Under the pieces are notes generated by a model. The model was not told the DNA's origin. It ran no database searches and saw only the letters and a list, made by a program, of their open reading frames with translations. A stretch of DNA of 64,000 nt from Granulimonas faecalis. GTDB taxonomy: Bacteria; Actinomycetota; Coriobacteriia; Coriobacteriales; Atopobiaceae. How positions within the stretch are numbered: position 1 is the stretch's first letter; each line of letters begins with the position of its first letter. The stretch lies in contig NZ_BQKC01000001.1 of the NCBI RefSeq assembly GCF_022834715.1, positions 532,501 to 596,500 of the forward strand, given 5' to 3'. Made by a program: the position numbers and the translations under genes. Positions 10,168 to 18,483 of this stretch are shown here, piece by piece.

Positions 10168-10608
10168 ATGCAGCTCAATGATCTCCGTCCCGCAGACGGT
10201 GCCAAGAAGAAGCGCAAGCGCATCGGTCGCGGCAACTCCTCCGGTCACGGCACCACCGCCGGCCGCGGCACCAAGGGTCAGCTCTCCCGCTCCGGCGGCG
10301 GCAAGGGCGCCGGCTTCGAGGGCGGCCAGAACCCGCTCGCCATGCGCCTGCCCAAGCTCCCCGGCTTCAAGAACCCCAACCGCGTGGAGTACGCCCCCGT
10401 CAACCTCGACCGCCTCGAGGCCAAGTTCGAGGCCGGCGACGTGGTGGACGGCGCCTCCCTCGAGGCCAAGGGCATCATCAAGAAGGCCTCCACGCCCGTG
10501 AAGGTCCTCGGCGACGGCGAGCTCACCAAGGCCCTCACCGTCAAGGTCGACAAGGTGTCCGCCTCTGCCCAGAAGAAGATCGAGGCAGCCGGAGGAAAGG
10601 TCGAGTAA
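10168..10608 (+). CDS. rplO: 50S ribosomal protein L15
   Basis: 146 residues. The basic, glycine-rich N-terminal tail (KRIGRGNSSGHGTTAGRGTK and GQLSRSGGGKGAGFEGGQNP) and the LPKLPGFKNPNRVEY segment are typical of L15. It directly precedes secY, the conserved spc-operon order. Confidence 0.97.
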   Translation: MQLNDLRPADGAKKKRKRIGRGNSSGHGTTAGRGTKGQLSRSGGGKGAGFEGGQNPLAMRLPKLPGFKNPNRVEYAPVNLDRLEAKFEAGDVVDGASLEAKGIIKKASTPVKVLGDGELTKALTVKVDKVSASAQKKIEAAGGKVE

Positions 10609-10610
10609 TC

Positions 10611-11900
10611 GTGCTAAAAGGTATTGCCAACGCGTTCCGTGTGAAGGAACTCCGTGACAAGATCTTGCTGACGATCGGCATCCTCGTGCTGTACCGCATC
10701 GGCGCCTACGTGCCGGTGCCGGGCATCCCCTTCGAGGGCATGCTCAACCAATTCCAGACCGCACTCGGCGATCAGAGCGCGCTCGCCCTCCTGAACCTGT
10801 TCAGTGGCGGCGCGCTCGCCCGCGTGTCGGTCTTCAGCCTCGGCATCATGCCCTACATCACGGCCCAGATCATCATGCAGATGCTCCAGGCCGTGATTCC
10901 CTCCCTCGGCGAGCTCGCCAAGGAGGGCGATGCCGGTCAGCGCAAGATCACTCAGTACACCCGCTACATCACCGTGGGGCTCGCGCTGCTCAACGCGGTG
11001 GGCTACCTCTTCCTGTTCAAGAGCGACGCCTACGGCATCAACTTCACGGGCATCCCCGCCCCCGAGTGGCTCATGGACGTCATGGTGGTCGTCACCATGC
11101 TGGCCGGCGCCATGATCATCATGTGGCTCGGCGAGGTCATCACCCAGCGCGGTGTGGGCAACGGCATGTCGCTCATCATCTTCGCCAACATCATGGCCGG
11201 CCTTCCCGCGGCCATCTTCAGCTCGGTCTCCCAGGGCGACAACGGCGCCCTCATGACCGTGCTCGTGGTGCTGGTGATCCTGGCCGTCATCCCGTTCATC
11301 ATCTACATCGAGCGCGGCCAGCGCCGCATCCCGGTGTCCTATGCCAAGCGCGTCCAGGGTCGTCGCGTGATGGGTGGGCAGTCCACCTACCTCCCGGTCA
11401 AGGTGAACACCGCCGGCGTCATTCCCATCATCTTCGCCTCGGCCATCCTGTACTTCCCGGCCCAGATCGCCGTGTTCTTCCCCACGGTGGGCTGGATGCA
11501 GGTCTTTGCCAACGCGGTCTCGGCCGGTTGGCTCAACTGGATCCTGTCGGTGCTGCTCATCGTCGCCTTCGCGTACTTCTACACCTCCATGGTGTTCAAC
11601 CCGGAGGAGACGGCCGACCAGCTCCGCAAGCAGGGCGGCTACATCCCCGGCGTGCGCCCCGGCGCCGCCACGGCCGCCTACATCAAGGGCGTCCTCGACC
11701 ACATCACCCTGCCGGGCGCGCTCTTCCTGGCCGTGATCGCGGTCGCCCCATCGATCCTGTTCACGTTCACGTCGAACACCCTCATCCAGGCCTTCGGCGG
11801 CACCTCCATCCTCATCATGGTGGGCGTCGCCCTCGACACCCTCACCCAGGTGGAGAGCCAGCTGAAGACCCACGACTACGAGGGCCTGTTCATCCGCTAG
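10611..11900 (+). CDS. secY: Protein translocase subunit SecY
   Basis: 429 residues with about ten hydrophobic segments. This is the channel of the Sec translocon in the cytoplasmic membrane, partnered by SecE and SecG and driven by SecA. Family signatures are the N-terminal KDKILLTIGILVLYRIGAYV, the plug-region FSGGALARVSVFSLGIMPYI, the GVGNGMSLIIFANI loop and the arginine-rich RGQRRIPVSYAKRVQGRRVM loop. GTG at 10611 lies three bases after the rplO stop, with GGAGGAAAGG upstream. Placement between rplO and adk is canonical. Confidence 0.97.
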   Translation: MLKGIANAFRVKELRDKILLTIGILVLYRIGAYVPVPGIPFEGMLNQFQTALGDQSALALLNLFSGGALARVSVFSLGIMPYITAQIIMQMLQAVIPSLGELAKEGDAGQRKITQYTRYITVGLALLNAVGYLFLFKSDAYGINFTGIPAPEWLMDVMVVVTMLAGAMIIMWLGEVITQRGVGNGMSLIIFANIMAGLPAAIFSSVSQGDNGALMTVLVVLVILAVIPFIIYIERGQRRIPVSYAKRVQGRRVMGGQSTYLPVKVNTAGVIPIIFASAILYFPAQIAVFFPTVGWMQVFANAVSAGWLNWILSVLLIVAFAYFYTSMVFNPEETADQLRKQGGYIPGVRPGAATAAYIKGVLDHITLPGALFLAVIAVAPSILFTFTSNTLIQAFGGTSILIMVGVALDTLTQVESQLKTHDYEGLFIR

Positions 11901-11944
11901 ATGCCACATCCCGGCGCCGGAGCGCCCCAACGTAAGGAGACACC

Positions 11945-12571
11945 ATGAACATCGTTCTTCTCGGGGCGCCCGGCGCCGGCAAGGGCACCCAGGCCCAGAA
12001 GCTCGTGGAGGAGTTCGGCTTCGACCACATCTCCACAGGCGACCTGCTCCGCGCCGCCGTCAAGGCCGGCACGGAGCTCGGCAAGGAGGCCAAGGGCTAC
12101 ATGGACGCCGGCAAGCTCGTGCCGGACTCCGTGGTCATCGGCCTCGTCAAGGAGCGCCTGGGCATGCCCGAGGCCGCCGCGGGCTTCATCCTCGACGGCT
12201 TTCCACGCAACACCTCCCAGGCCGAGTCCCTCGACGCGGAGCTCGCCGGGATGGGCGTCAGCCTCGACGCCGCACTCCTCGTCTCCGTGGAGCCCGAGGT
12301 CATCGTGGAGCGCCTGAGCTCGAGGCGTACCTGCCGCACCTGCGGTTACACCGGCACCGCCGCGGACGAGACCTGCCCGCGCGACGGCGGCGAGATGTAC
12401 CAGCGCGACGACGACGAGCCCGAGACCATCAAGCAGCGCCTCGACGTCTACGAGGAGTCAACGGCACCGCTCGTGGGCTACTACCGCGACAAGGGCCTGC
12501 TGCGCGAGGTGGACGGCGACCGCTCCCAGGACGAGGTCTACGCTGACGTCAAGACCCTCCTGGGCCTGTAA
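11945..12571 (+). CDS. adk: Adenylate kinase, zinc-lid type
   Basis: 208 residues. It interconverts ATP + AMP and 2 ADP in the cytosol. The P-loop GAPGAGKGT is at residues 7-15, and FILDGFPRNT the AMP-binding region. The lid carries C130, C133, C144 and D147, the Cys3-Asp zinc site known from Gram-positive adenylate kinases, here in a lid a few residues shorter than the Bacillus form. ATG at 11945 follows AAGGAGACACC. The secY-adk-map order is conserved. Confidence 0.96.
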   Translation: MNIVLLGAPGAGKGTQAQKLVEEFGFDHISTGDLLRAAVKAGTELGKEAKGYMDAGKLVPDSVVIGLVKERLGMPEAAAGFILDGFPRNTSQAESLDAELAGMGVSLDAALLVSVEPEVIVERLSSRRTCRTCGYTGTAADETCPRDGGEMYQRDDDEPETIKQRLDVYEESTAPLVGYYRDKGLLREVDGDRSQDEVYADVKTLLGL

Positions 12572-12587
12572 AGGACGCTGATCCCCC

Positions 12588-13376
12588 ATGATCAAGATCA
12601 AGCGCCCCGAAGAGATCGAGCAGATGAAGAACGCGGGCGCCCTCTCCAAGACGGCGCTCCGCCGCGTGGGCGCGCGCATCGTGCCCGGCGTCTCCACGCT
12701 CGAGCTCGACCGCGTGGCCGAGGGCATCATCCGCATGCACGGCGGCGTGCCCGCGTTCAAGGGTTACGGCGGCTTCCCGGCCTCCATCTGCTGCTCCATC
12801 AACGACGAGATCGTCCACGGCATCCCGTCCGCGGACGTGATCCTCAAGGACGGCGACATCGTGTCCATCGACACCGGCGCCGTCCTCAACGGCTGGGTGG
12901 GGGACAACGCCTGGACGTTCTACTGCGGCACGCCCACCCCCTCCCACAAGGAGCTCTGCGAGGTCACCCGCGACTGCCTCAAGCTCGCCATCAAGCAGGC
13001 CGTCCCGGGCAACCGCCTCGGCGACATCGGCCACGCCGTGCAGGAGCACGCCGAGCGCCACGGCTTCGGGGTCATCCGCGACTACGTGGGCCACGGCGTG
13101 GGCCACGAGATGCACGAGGAGCCGAGCGTCCCCAACTACGGGCACCACGGCCGGGGCGTGAAGCTCCAGGCCGGCATGGTCATCGCCATCGAGCCCATGA
13201 TCGTGGAGCGCGACTACGCCTCCCGCGTCATGGCCAACCGGTGGACCGTCGTCACCGCCGACGGCGGCTGCGCGGCCCACTACGAGAACACCGTGGCCAT
13301 CACCGAGGACGGCCCGGTCATCCTCACCGAGGACGACCAGGGTCCCTGGTGCCCGATGGAGGGCGGCCAGAACTGA
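12588..13376 (+). CDS. map: Methionine aminopeptidase, type I
   Basis: 262 residues. Removes the initiator methionine from new proteins. The five metal ligands of the pita-bread fold are visible as D95, D106, H169, E202 and E233 (contexts SIDTGAV, GDNAWTF, VGHGVGHEMHEEP, AIEPM, HYENT). ATG at 12588 lies 16 bases after adk, and cotranscription with it is likely. The acidic C-terminal tail of about 20 residues goes slightly beyond the catalytic fold. Confidence 0.96.
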   Translation: MIKIKRPEEIEQMKNAGALSKTALRRVGARIVPGVSTLELDRVAEGIIRMHGGVPAFKGYGGFPASICCSINDEIVHGIPSADVILKDGDIVSIDTGAVLNGWVGDNAWTFYCGTPTPSHKELCEVTRDCLKLAIKQAVPGNRLGDIGHAVQEHAERHGFGVIRDYVGHGVGHEMHEEPSVPNYGHHGRGVKLQAGMVIAIEPMIVERDYASRVMANRWTVVTADGGCAAHYENTVAITEDGPVILTEDDQGPWCPMEGGQN

Positions 13377-13399
13377 CGCCAAGCGTGGTCATCCTGTGT

Positions 13400-13425
13400 G
13401 CAGGACCGCCGTCACGGGGTCCTGC
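13400..13425 (+). other. RNA hairpin between map and infA
   Basis: GCAGGACC (13400-13407) and GGTCCTGC (13418-13425) form a perfect 8-bp stem. No T-run follows, so a classic terminator is not supported; it may be a weak or Rho-assisted stop, or a processing site. Confidence 0.4.
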
Positions 13426-13461
13426 TCCGTCGTGCTCGTGGACGGGTGGGGGACCATCGGA

Positions 13462-13467
13462 TACACT
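13462..13467 (+). promoter_or_regulatory. Possible -10 box ahead of infA
   Basis: TACACT in the context GGATACACTGG lies 37 bases before the infA start. No clear -35 hexamer is seen. A promoter here would separate infA and the alpha operon from secY-adk-map. Confidence 0.35.
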
Positions 13468-13503
13468 GGAAAATCGCCGTAACGTGTGGAGAAAGGTTGC
13501 CAC

Positions 13504-13722
13504 GTGAGTAAACAGGACGCGATCGAGCTCGAGGGCAAGGTCATCGAGCCCCTGCCCAATGCCATGTTCAACGTCGAGCTTGAGAACGGTCACACCATCC
13601 TGTGCACGATCTCCGGCAAGATCCGGATGAACTACATCCGCATCCTCCCGGGCGACCGTGTGGTCGTAGAGATCTCCCCCTACGACCTCACCCGCGGGCG
13701 CATCACCTACCGCTACAAATAG
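13504..13722 (+). CDS. infA: Translation initiation factor IF-1
   Basis: 72 residues, the exact family length. [20 protein letters not shown], then [20 protein letters not shown] and [20 protein letters not shown] give the OB-fold of IF-1, which occupies the A site during initiation. GTG at 13504 is preferred over an in-frame GTG at 13486 because it follows GGAGAAAGG at proper spacing and gives the standard N terminus. Confidence 0.96.
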   Translation: MSKQDAIELEGKVIEPLPNAMFNVELENGHTILCTISGKIRMNYIRILPGDRVVVEISPYDLTRGRITYRYK

Positions 13723-13809
13723 GAGGGCGACGCCCTCGCATTCCAACCGCAGAAACTTACGCCAGCGGCTGGGCGAAGATATAGCAAGCGCAACTTGAAA
13801 GGATGACAG

Positions 13810-13923
13810 ATGAAGGTACGTCCTTCCGTCAAGAAGATGTGCGACAAGTGCAAGATCATCAGGCGCCACGGCAAGGTCCTCGTCATCTGCGAGAACCCCC
13901 GTCACAAGCAGCGCCAGGGTTAA
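13810..13923 (+). CDS. rpmJ: 50S ribosomal protein L36, zinc-binding form
   Basis: A 37-residue gene: [14 protein letters not shown], then [20 protein letters not shown] and a short RQG end. C11, C14, C27 and H32 are the zinc ligands of the C+ form of L36. ATG at 13810 follows GAAAGGATGACAG. Position between infA and rpsM is canonical. Confidence 0.96.
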   Translation: MKVRPSVKKMCDKCKIIRRHGKVLVICENPRHKQRQG

Positions 13924-13944
13924 AGAATCGAGAGGAGCTTCAAG

Positions 13945-14316
13945 TTGGCCCGTATCAACGGCGTCGACCTCCCGCGCGAGAAGCGCGTGGAGATCGGTCT
14001 TACCTATATCTACGGCATCGGCCGCACCACCGCTGAGAAGATCTGCGCCGCCACCGGCGTGAATCCCGACACCCGCGTCCGCGACCTCACCGAGGACGAG
14101 GTCTCCAAGATGCGCGACTACATCGACCAGAACCTCACGGTCGAGGGCGACCTCCGTCGCGAGACCCGCACCAACATCGCCCGCCTGATGGAGATCGGCT
14201 GCTACCGCGGCCTCCGTCACCGCAAGGGCCTGCCCGTCCGCGGCCAGCGCACCCACACCAACGCTCGCACCCGCAAGGGCAAGAAGCGTCAGATCGGTGC
14301 CAAGAAGAGGGGCTAA
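13945..14316 (+). CDS. rpsM: 30S ribosomal protein S13
   Basis: 123 residues. [37 protein letters not shown] and the [20 protein letters not shown] basic tail identify S13, which bridges to the 50S subunit. The start is TTG at 13945 after GAGAGGAGCTTCAAG. Confidence 0.97.
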   Translation: MARINGVDLPREKRVEIGLTYIYGIGRTTAEKICAATGVNPDTRVRDLTEDEVSKMRDYIDQNLTVEGDLRRETRTNIARLMEIGCYRGLRHRKGLPVRGQRTHTNARTRKGKKRQIGAKKRG

Positions 14317-14325
14317 GGGAGAGAC

Positions 14326-14727
14326 ATGGCTCAGAAGAAGAACGTGAAGCAGACGCGTATCCGTCGTGCCGAGCGCAAGAACATCGCTGTGGGCCAGGCC
14401 CACATCAAGAGCACCTTCAACAACACGATCATCAGCATCACCGACCCCCAGGGCAACGTGATCGCCTGGCAGTCCGCCGGCACCGTGGGCTTCAAGGGCT
14501 CCCGCAAGTCGACCCCCTTCGCCGCCCAGATGGCCGCCGAGGCCTGCGCCAAGACGGCCATGGAGCACGGCATGCACAAGGTCGCCGTGTTCACCAAGGG
14601 CCCCGGCTCCGGCCGCGAGACCGCCATCCGCTCCCTCCAGGCCGCCGGCCTCGAGGTCTCGAGCATCCAGGACAAGACCCCCATCCCGCACAACGGTTGC
14701 CGTCCGTGCAAGCGTCGTCGCATGTAA
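14326..14727 (+). CDS. rpsK: 30S ribosomal protein S11
   Basis: 133 residues. [40 protein letters not shown] and the C-terminal [13 protein letters not shown] are S11 signatures; S11 forms part of the platform near the mRNA exit. ATG at 14326 follows AGGGAGAGAC. Confidence 0.97.
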   Translation: MAQKKNVKQTRIRRAERKNIAVGQAHIKSTFNNTIISITDPQGNVIAWQSAGTVGFKGSRKSTPFAAQMAAEACAKTAMEHGMHKVAVFTKGPGSGRETAIRSLQAAGLEVSSIQDKTPIPHNGCRPCKRRRM

Positions 14728-14751
14728 TCAGGATCAGGAAGGAATACAAGC

Positions 14752-15345
14752 ATGGCAGTTGATAGGACTCCTGTCCTGAAGCGGTGCAGGGCTCTCGACA
14801 TCGACCCCATTGTCATGGGCATCAACAAGAAGTCCAACCGTCAGCCCAAGCGTCAGCGTCGCCAGGAGAGCGAGTACGGCCGTCAGCTCCGCGAGAAGCA
14901 GAAGGCCAAGTTCATCTACGGCGTCCTCGAGAAGCAGTTCCACGGCTACTACGAGCAGGCCCTCAAGGTCGAGGGCATCACGGGCGACAACCTGATGTCG
15001 ATCCTGGAGACCCGCCTCGACAACGTCGTCTTCCGCCTCGGCTTCGCCCGCACCCGCAAGGAGGCCCGCCAGACCGTCCGCCACGGCCACATCCAGGTGA
15101 ACGGCCACCGCGTGGACATCCCCTCCTACCGCGTGAAGGGCGGCGACGTCGTGTCCGTCGCCCCCAAGTACTCCGACCTCCTTCCCATCAAGGAGGCCAT
15201 CATCGCCTCCGAGCACATGGCTGTCCCGTCGTGGCTCGAGGTCGACATCGAGAAGCTCTCGGGCAAGGTGCTTCAGGTGCCCTCCCGCGACCAGATCGAC
15301 CTCGACATCAACGCCCAGCTCATCGTCGAGCTCTACTCCAAGTAG
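14752..15345 (+). CDS. rpsD: 30S ribosomal protein S4
   Basis: 197 residues, without the N-terminal CxxC zinc knuckle seen in some S4 proteins. The S4 RNA-binding domain appears as ETRLDNVVFRLGFARTRKEA followed by RQTVRHGHIQVNGHRVDIPS. S4 nucleates 30S assembly. ATG at 14752 follows GAAGGAATACAAGC. Order S13-S11-S4-alpha is canonical. Confidence 0.97.
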   Translation: MAVDRTPVLKRCRALDIDPIVMGINKKSNRQPKRQRRQESEYGRQLREKQKAKFIYGVLEKQFHGYYEQALKVEGITGDNLMSILETRLDNVVFRLGFARTRKEARQTVRHGHIQVNGHRVDIPSYRVKGGDVVSVAPKYSDLLPIKEAIIASEHMAVPSWLEVDIEKLSGKVLQVPSRDQIDLDINAQLIVELYSK

Positions 15346-15370
15346 CCCGTCACCCCGGTTGGAGGTATAC

Positions 15371-16327
15371 ATGTCCGAGTTCATCCGACCGCAGGTGTCG
15401 GTGGAAGAGGTCAAGGGCGACGTCGCCCGCGTGACCGTGGAGCCGCTCGAGCGCGGCTTCGGCGACACGCTGGGCAACTCCATTCGCCGCGTGCTCCTCT
15501 CCTCCCTGGAGGGGGCGGCCGTCCAGGCCATCCGCATCGACGGCGTGCAGCACGAGTTCACCACCGTCGAGGGCGTCTACGAGGACGTCACCGACATCGT
15601 GCTCAACGTGAAGCGCCTCGTCTTCCAGCGCACCGGCTCCGTCGACACCGCCGAGTGCGAGGTCAACATCGACGGTCCCGCCACCGTCTCCGGCGCCGAC
15701 TTCTCCGTCCCCGCCGGCTTCGAGCTGGTCAACCCCGAGCTGGTCATCTGCCACCTCGCCGAGGGCGCGCACCTCAAGATGACCATGTACGTGGGGTGCG
15801 GCCGCGGGTACGTGTCCGGCGAGAGCAACGAGGGCGACAACGACGCCATCGGCGTCATCCACGTCGACTCCCTCTACTCGCCGGTGCGCCGCTGCGCCAA
15901 GACCGTCGAGCCCTGCCGCGTGGGCCAGCACACCGACTTCGACCGCCTCGTCCTCGAGATCGAGACCAACGGCGCCATGACCCCCCGCGAGGCCGTGGTC
16001 GACGCCGCCAACATCATCAACCAGCACATGAGCGCCTTCATGTCGCTGGACGAGGAGGGCGAGGACGAGGAGGGCGAGGACGAGGAGGAGGTCTCCATCT
16101 TCGCCACCGGCGAGGAGGACGACAACAGCGAGCTTGACAAGGCCATCGAGGGGCTCGACCTTTCGGTCCGCTCCTACAACTGCCTCAAGCGCGCCGGCAT
16201 CCACTCCGTGCGCCAGCTCGTGGACTTCTCCGAGAACGACCTGCTCAACATTCGCAACTTCGGCGTGAAGTCCATCGAGGAGGTCAAGGACAAGCTCGAG
16301 TCCATGGGCCTCGGCCTCAAGGCCTGA
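15371..16327 (+). CDS. rpoA: DNA-directed RNA polymerase alpha subunit
   Basis: 318 residues. The N-terminal dimerisation domain has VEPLERGFGDTLGNSIRRVL; the C-terminal domain that binds UP elements and activators has SYNCLKRAGIHSVRQLV and NFGVKSIEEVKDKL. ATG at 15371 follows TTGGAGGTATAC; an in-frame TTG at 15359 lies within that site and was rejected. The linker between the domains is very acidic (DEEGEDEEGEDEEE at about residues 223-236, then GEEDDNSE), which is more charged than the usual linker. Confidence 0.97.
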   Translation: MSEFIRPQVSVEEVKGDVARVTVEPLERGFGDTLGNSIRRVLLSSLEGAAVQAIRIDGVQHEFTTVEGVYEDVTDIVLNVKRLVFQRTGSVDTAECEVNIDGPATVSGADFSVPAGFELVNPELVICHLAEGAHLKMTMYVGCGRGYVSGESNEGDNDAIGVIHVDSLYSPVRRCAKTVEPCRVGQHTDFDRLVLEIETNGAMTPREAVVDAANIINQHMSAFMSLDEEGEDEEGEDEEEVSIFATGEEDDNSELDKAIEGLDLSVRSYNCLKRAGIHSVRQLVDFSENDLLNIRNFGVKSIEEVKDKLESMGLGLKA

Positions 16328-16362
16328 CGTCGACGACACTGAACTTTTAGGAGTAACGCAAC

Positions 16363-16791
16363 ATGAGGCACCAGAAGAAGCGCGGTATGAAGCTCGGCAC
16401 CGATGCCAGCCATACCAAGGCCATGAAGAAGAGCCTGGTCGCGGCGCTGCTTGCCAACGACCGCATCAAGACCACGCTCCCCCGCGCGAAGGCCATCCGC
16501 GGCAACGTGGACCGCGTCATCACGTGGGCCAAGAAGGGCGACCTGCACTCCCGCCGCCTTGCCATCGCCGCCGTGGGCGACAAGGAGATCGTGCGCGAGG
16601 TCTTTGAGAAGGCAGAGCAGGGCATGTGGGCCGACCGTAACGGCGGCTACACCCGCATCATGAAGCTCGGCCCCCGCAAGGGCGACAACGCCGAGATCGC
16701 CATCATCGAGCTCGTCAACGAGCCGGTGAAGAAGGCCGCCGCTCCCACCAAGGTGGAGCCGGTCGCCGAGAAGGCCGAGGACGCCGAGTAG
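16363..16791 (+). CDS. rplQ: 50S ribosomal protein L17
   Basis: 142 residues. MRHQKKRGMKLGTDASHTKA, the LVAALLANDRIKTTLPRAKA stretch and the GGYTRIMKLGPRKGDNAEIA motif identify L17. A 20-residue Ala/Glu-rich tail follows the core. It closes the alpha operon; a strong terminator follows. Confidence 0.97.
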   Translation: MRHQKKRGMKLGTDASHTKAMKKSLVAALLANDRIKTTLPRAKAIRGNVDRVITWAKKGDLHSRRLAIAAVGDKEIVREVFEKAEQGMWADRNGGYTRIMKLGPRKGDNAEIAIIELVNEPVKKAAAPTKVEPVAEKAEDAE

Positions 16792-16816
16792 GCGCCCCTG
16801 CGGCAGCGACAGACCA

Positions 16817-16854
16817 ACGGGGCCTCGAAGGTTACTTCGGGGCCCCGTTCTTTT
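16817..16854 (+). terminator. Intrinsic terminator of the alpha operon
   Basis: ACGGGGCC (16817-16824) pairs with GGCCCCGT (16841-16848), and the stem continues inward as TCGAA/TTCGG (one G-U pair), closing a 6-base loop. TTCTTTT follows. It separates rplQ from the ECF genes. Confidence 0.87.
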
Positions 16855-16881
16855 GACCGCCCGACGGAGAGGGGAGGGAAC

Positions 16882-18483
16882 ATGCTCGAGACGCGGGCCG
16901 TCTGGCTCGCCTACGGCGAGGACGGGGCCTGGGCGGTGGAGGACGCCACCCTGGCCGTGCGGCCGGGCGAGGACCTCTGCCTCGTGGGGCGCAACGGCTC
17001 TGGCAAGAGCACGCTCCTCTCGGCGCTGAACGGCGGCCTCGCCCCGAGGCGCGGCGGGGTGGTGGTGGACGGTGCGACCGTCGGGGCAGGCCGGTCGTCG
17101 CGCCTCGGGGCCGCCCGGGCCGTGGGCCTCGTCTCCCAGGACCCGGAGTCGCGCATCCTCGGCTCCACGGTGGGGGAGGACGTGGCCTTCGGCCCCCGGA
17201 ACCTCGGGCTCGCCCCGGAGGAGGTCGCGCGCCGCGTCGCGTGGGCCCTCGGCTCCGTCGGGCTCGCGGACCGCGCGGCACAGCCGTGCTCGGAGCTCTC
17301 CGGCGGCCAGGCCCAGCGGCTCGCCCTCGCGTCGGCCCTCGCCATGGAGCCCCCGTACCTTGCCCTCGACGAGGTGGGCGGCGAGCTCGACGAGGGCGCG
17401 CGGGCCGGTGTGCGGGCGCTCCTCGGAAAGGGGCCCCTGGCCTCCTGCGGCCGCGTGCGGGCCACCCATGACGTGCTCGACGTGGCGTCTGCGACGTCCG
17501 TGGCCGTCATGGCCGGCGGCCGTGTCACCTGGCAGGGGAGCCCCTGGGACTTCTTCTGCGACCTCGACCTCGTGGCCGAGGCCGGCATGGGGGGGTCCGT
17601 CCCCGCGGCGTGGGCGCGCGACCTCGTGCTCTCCGGCCTGCCGCTCTCGCTTCTCGCAGACCCCGGCGCCCTCGCGCGCGCCCTCGGCCCGGCAGCGGCG
17701 GGCGGCATCGGCCGGCGCCCGGCCGCGGCGCTCGACACGGCGTCCGGCGCCGCGGGCGGGCTCGTGCTCGACGGCGTGTCCGTGACGGCCCCCTCGGGCC
17801 CCGTGCTCGCCGGCCTCTCCCTCGCCGTGCCCCGGGGCGCCGTGACGCTCGTGGCCGGCGTCTCCGGCAGCGGCAAAACCACGGCCGCCCGCGTGGCGGC
17901 GGGCCTCCTCGGGCCCGACTCCGGCTCGGCCACCCTCGACGGCGCCCCCGTGCGGGCCGGCGCCGTGGGCATCGCCTTCCAGCGCCCCGAGGACCAGACC
18001 CTCGCCGACTCCGTGCTCGCGGACGCCATGATGGGGCCGTCCCTGCCCCCGTGCGACCCGGCCGGTGCCCGCGGGAGGGCCGCCGCGGCCCTGGCCGCCG
18101 TGGGGCTCGACGAGTCCCTCTGGGACCGCCCCACCTGGTGCCTCTCGGGCGGCCAGCGGCGGCGCGCGGCCCTGGCCGCCGTGGTCGCCCGTCCGTCCGG
18201 CGCCTACATCCTCGACGAGCCCACGGTGGGCCTCGACGGCCCGGGCCGCGCCGCCGTGCACGCCGTGGCGCGCTCCCTCGCCGACGGCGGCGCGGCCGTG
18301 TGCGTGGTCAGCCACGACGTGGGGGAGTGGCTCCCCGTGGCCGACCGCCTCGCCCTCGTGGCCGGGGGCCGCACGGTGTGGGAGGGCCCGGCCGCCCAGG
18401 GGCCGTCCTCGGGCGCCTTCGAGGCGGCCGGCGTGAGGCTCCCCCTGGAGCTCGCGGTGGCGAGGGAGGCGGGGCTCCTGTGA
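16882..18483 (+). CDS. ECF transporter ATPase, fused EcfA-EcfA' (two ABC domains)
   Basis: 533 residues with two complete ABC ATPase domains in one chain. The N-terminal half has Walker A GRNGSGKST at 36-44, Q-loop VSQDPESR, signature ELSGGQ and Walker B YLALDE. The C-terminal half, from about residue 290, has Walker A GVSGSGKTT, Q-loop IAFQRPEDQT, signature CLSGGQ, Walker B YILDEP and switch VVSHD. ECF transporters usually use two separate genes, ecfA1 and ecfA2; here they are fused. The stop overlaps the EcfT start (GTGA). No S component lies nearby, so this is probably the shared group II module. Its place after rplQ and before truA matches the conserved ecf locus of Gram-positives. Confidence 0.9.
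   Translation: MLETRAVWLAYGEDGAWAVEDATLAVRPGEDLCLVGRNGSGKSTLLSALNGGLAPRRGGVVVDGATVGAGRSSRLGAARAVGLVSQDPESRILGSTVGEDVAFGPRNLGLAPEEVARRVAWALGSVGLADRAAQPCSELSGGQAQRLALASALAMEPPYLALDEVGGELDEGARAGVRALLGKGPLASCGRVRATHDVLDVASATSVAVMAGGRVTWQGSPWDFFCDLDLVAEAGMGGSVPAAWARDLVLSGLPLSLLADPGALARALGPAAAGGIGRRPAAALDTASGAAGGLVLDGVSVTAPSGPVLAGLSLAVPRGAVTLVAGVSGSGKTTAARVAAGLLGPDSGSATLDGAPVRAGAVGIAFQRPEDQTLADSVLADAMMGPSLPPCDPAGARGRAAAALAAVGLDESLWDRPTWCLSGGQRRRAALAAVVARPSGAYILDEPTVGLDGPGRAAVHAVARSLADGGAAVCVVSHDVGEWLPVADRLALVAGGRTVWEGPAAQGPSSGAFEAAGVRLPLELAVAREAGLL

Noticed and set aside
16174-18315. 713-codon open frame on the minus strand
   Set aside because: Antisense to rpoA, rplQ and the ECF ATPase; composition is Gly/Ala/Arg/His-rich without domains, as expected from a GC-rich codon shadow.
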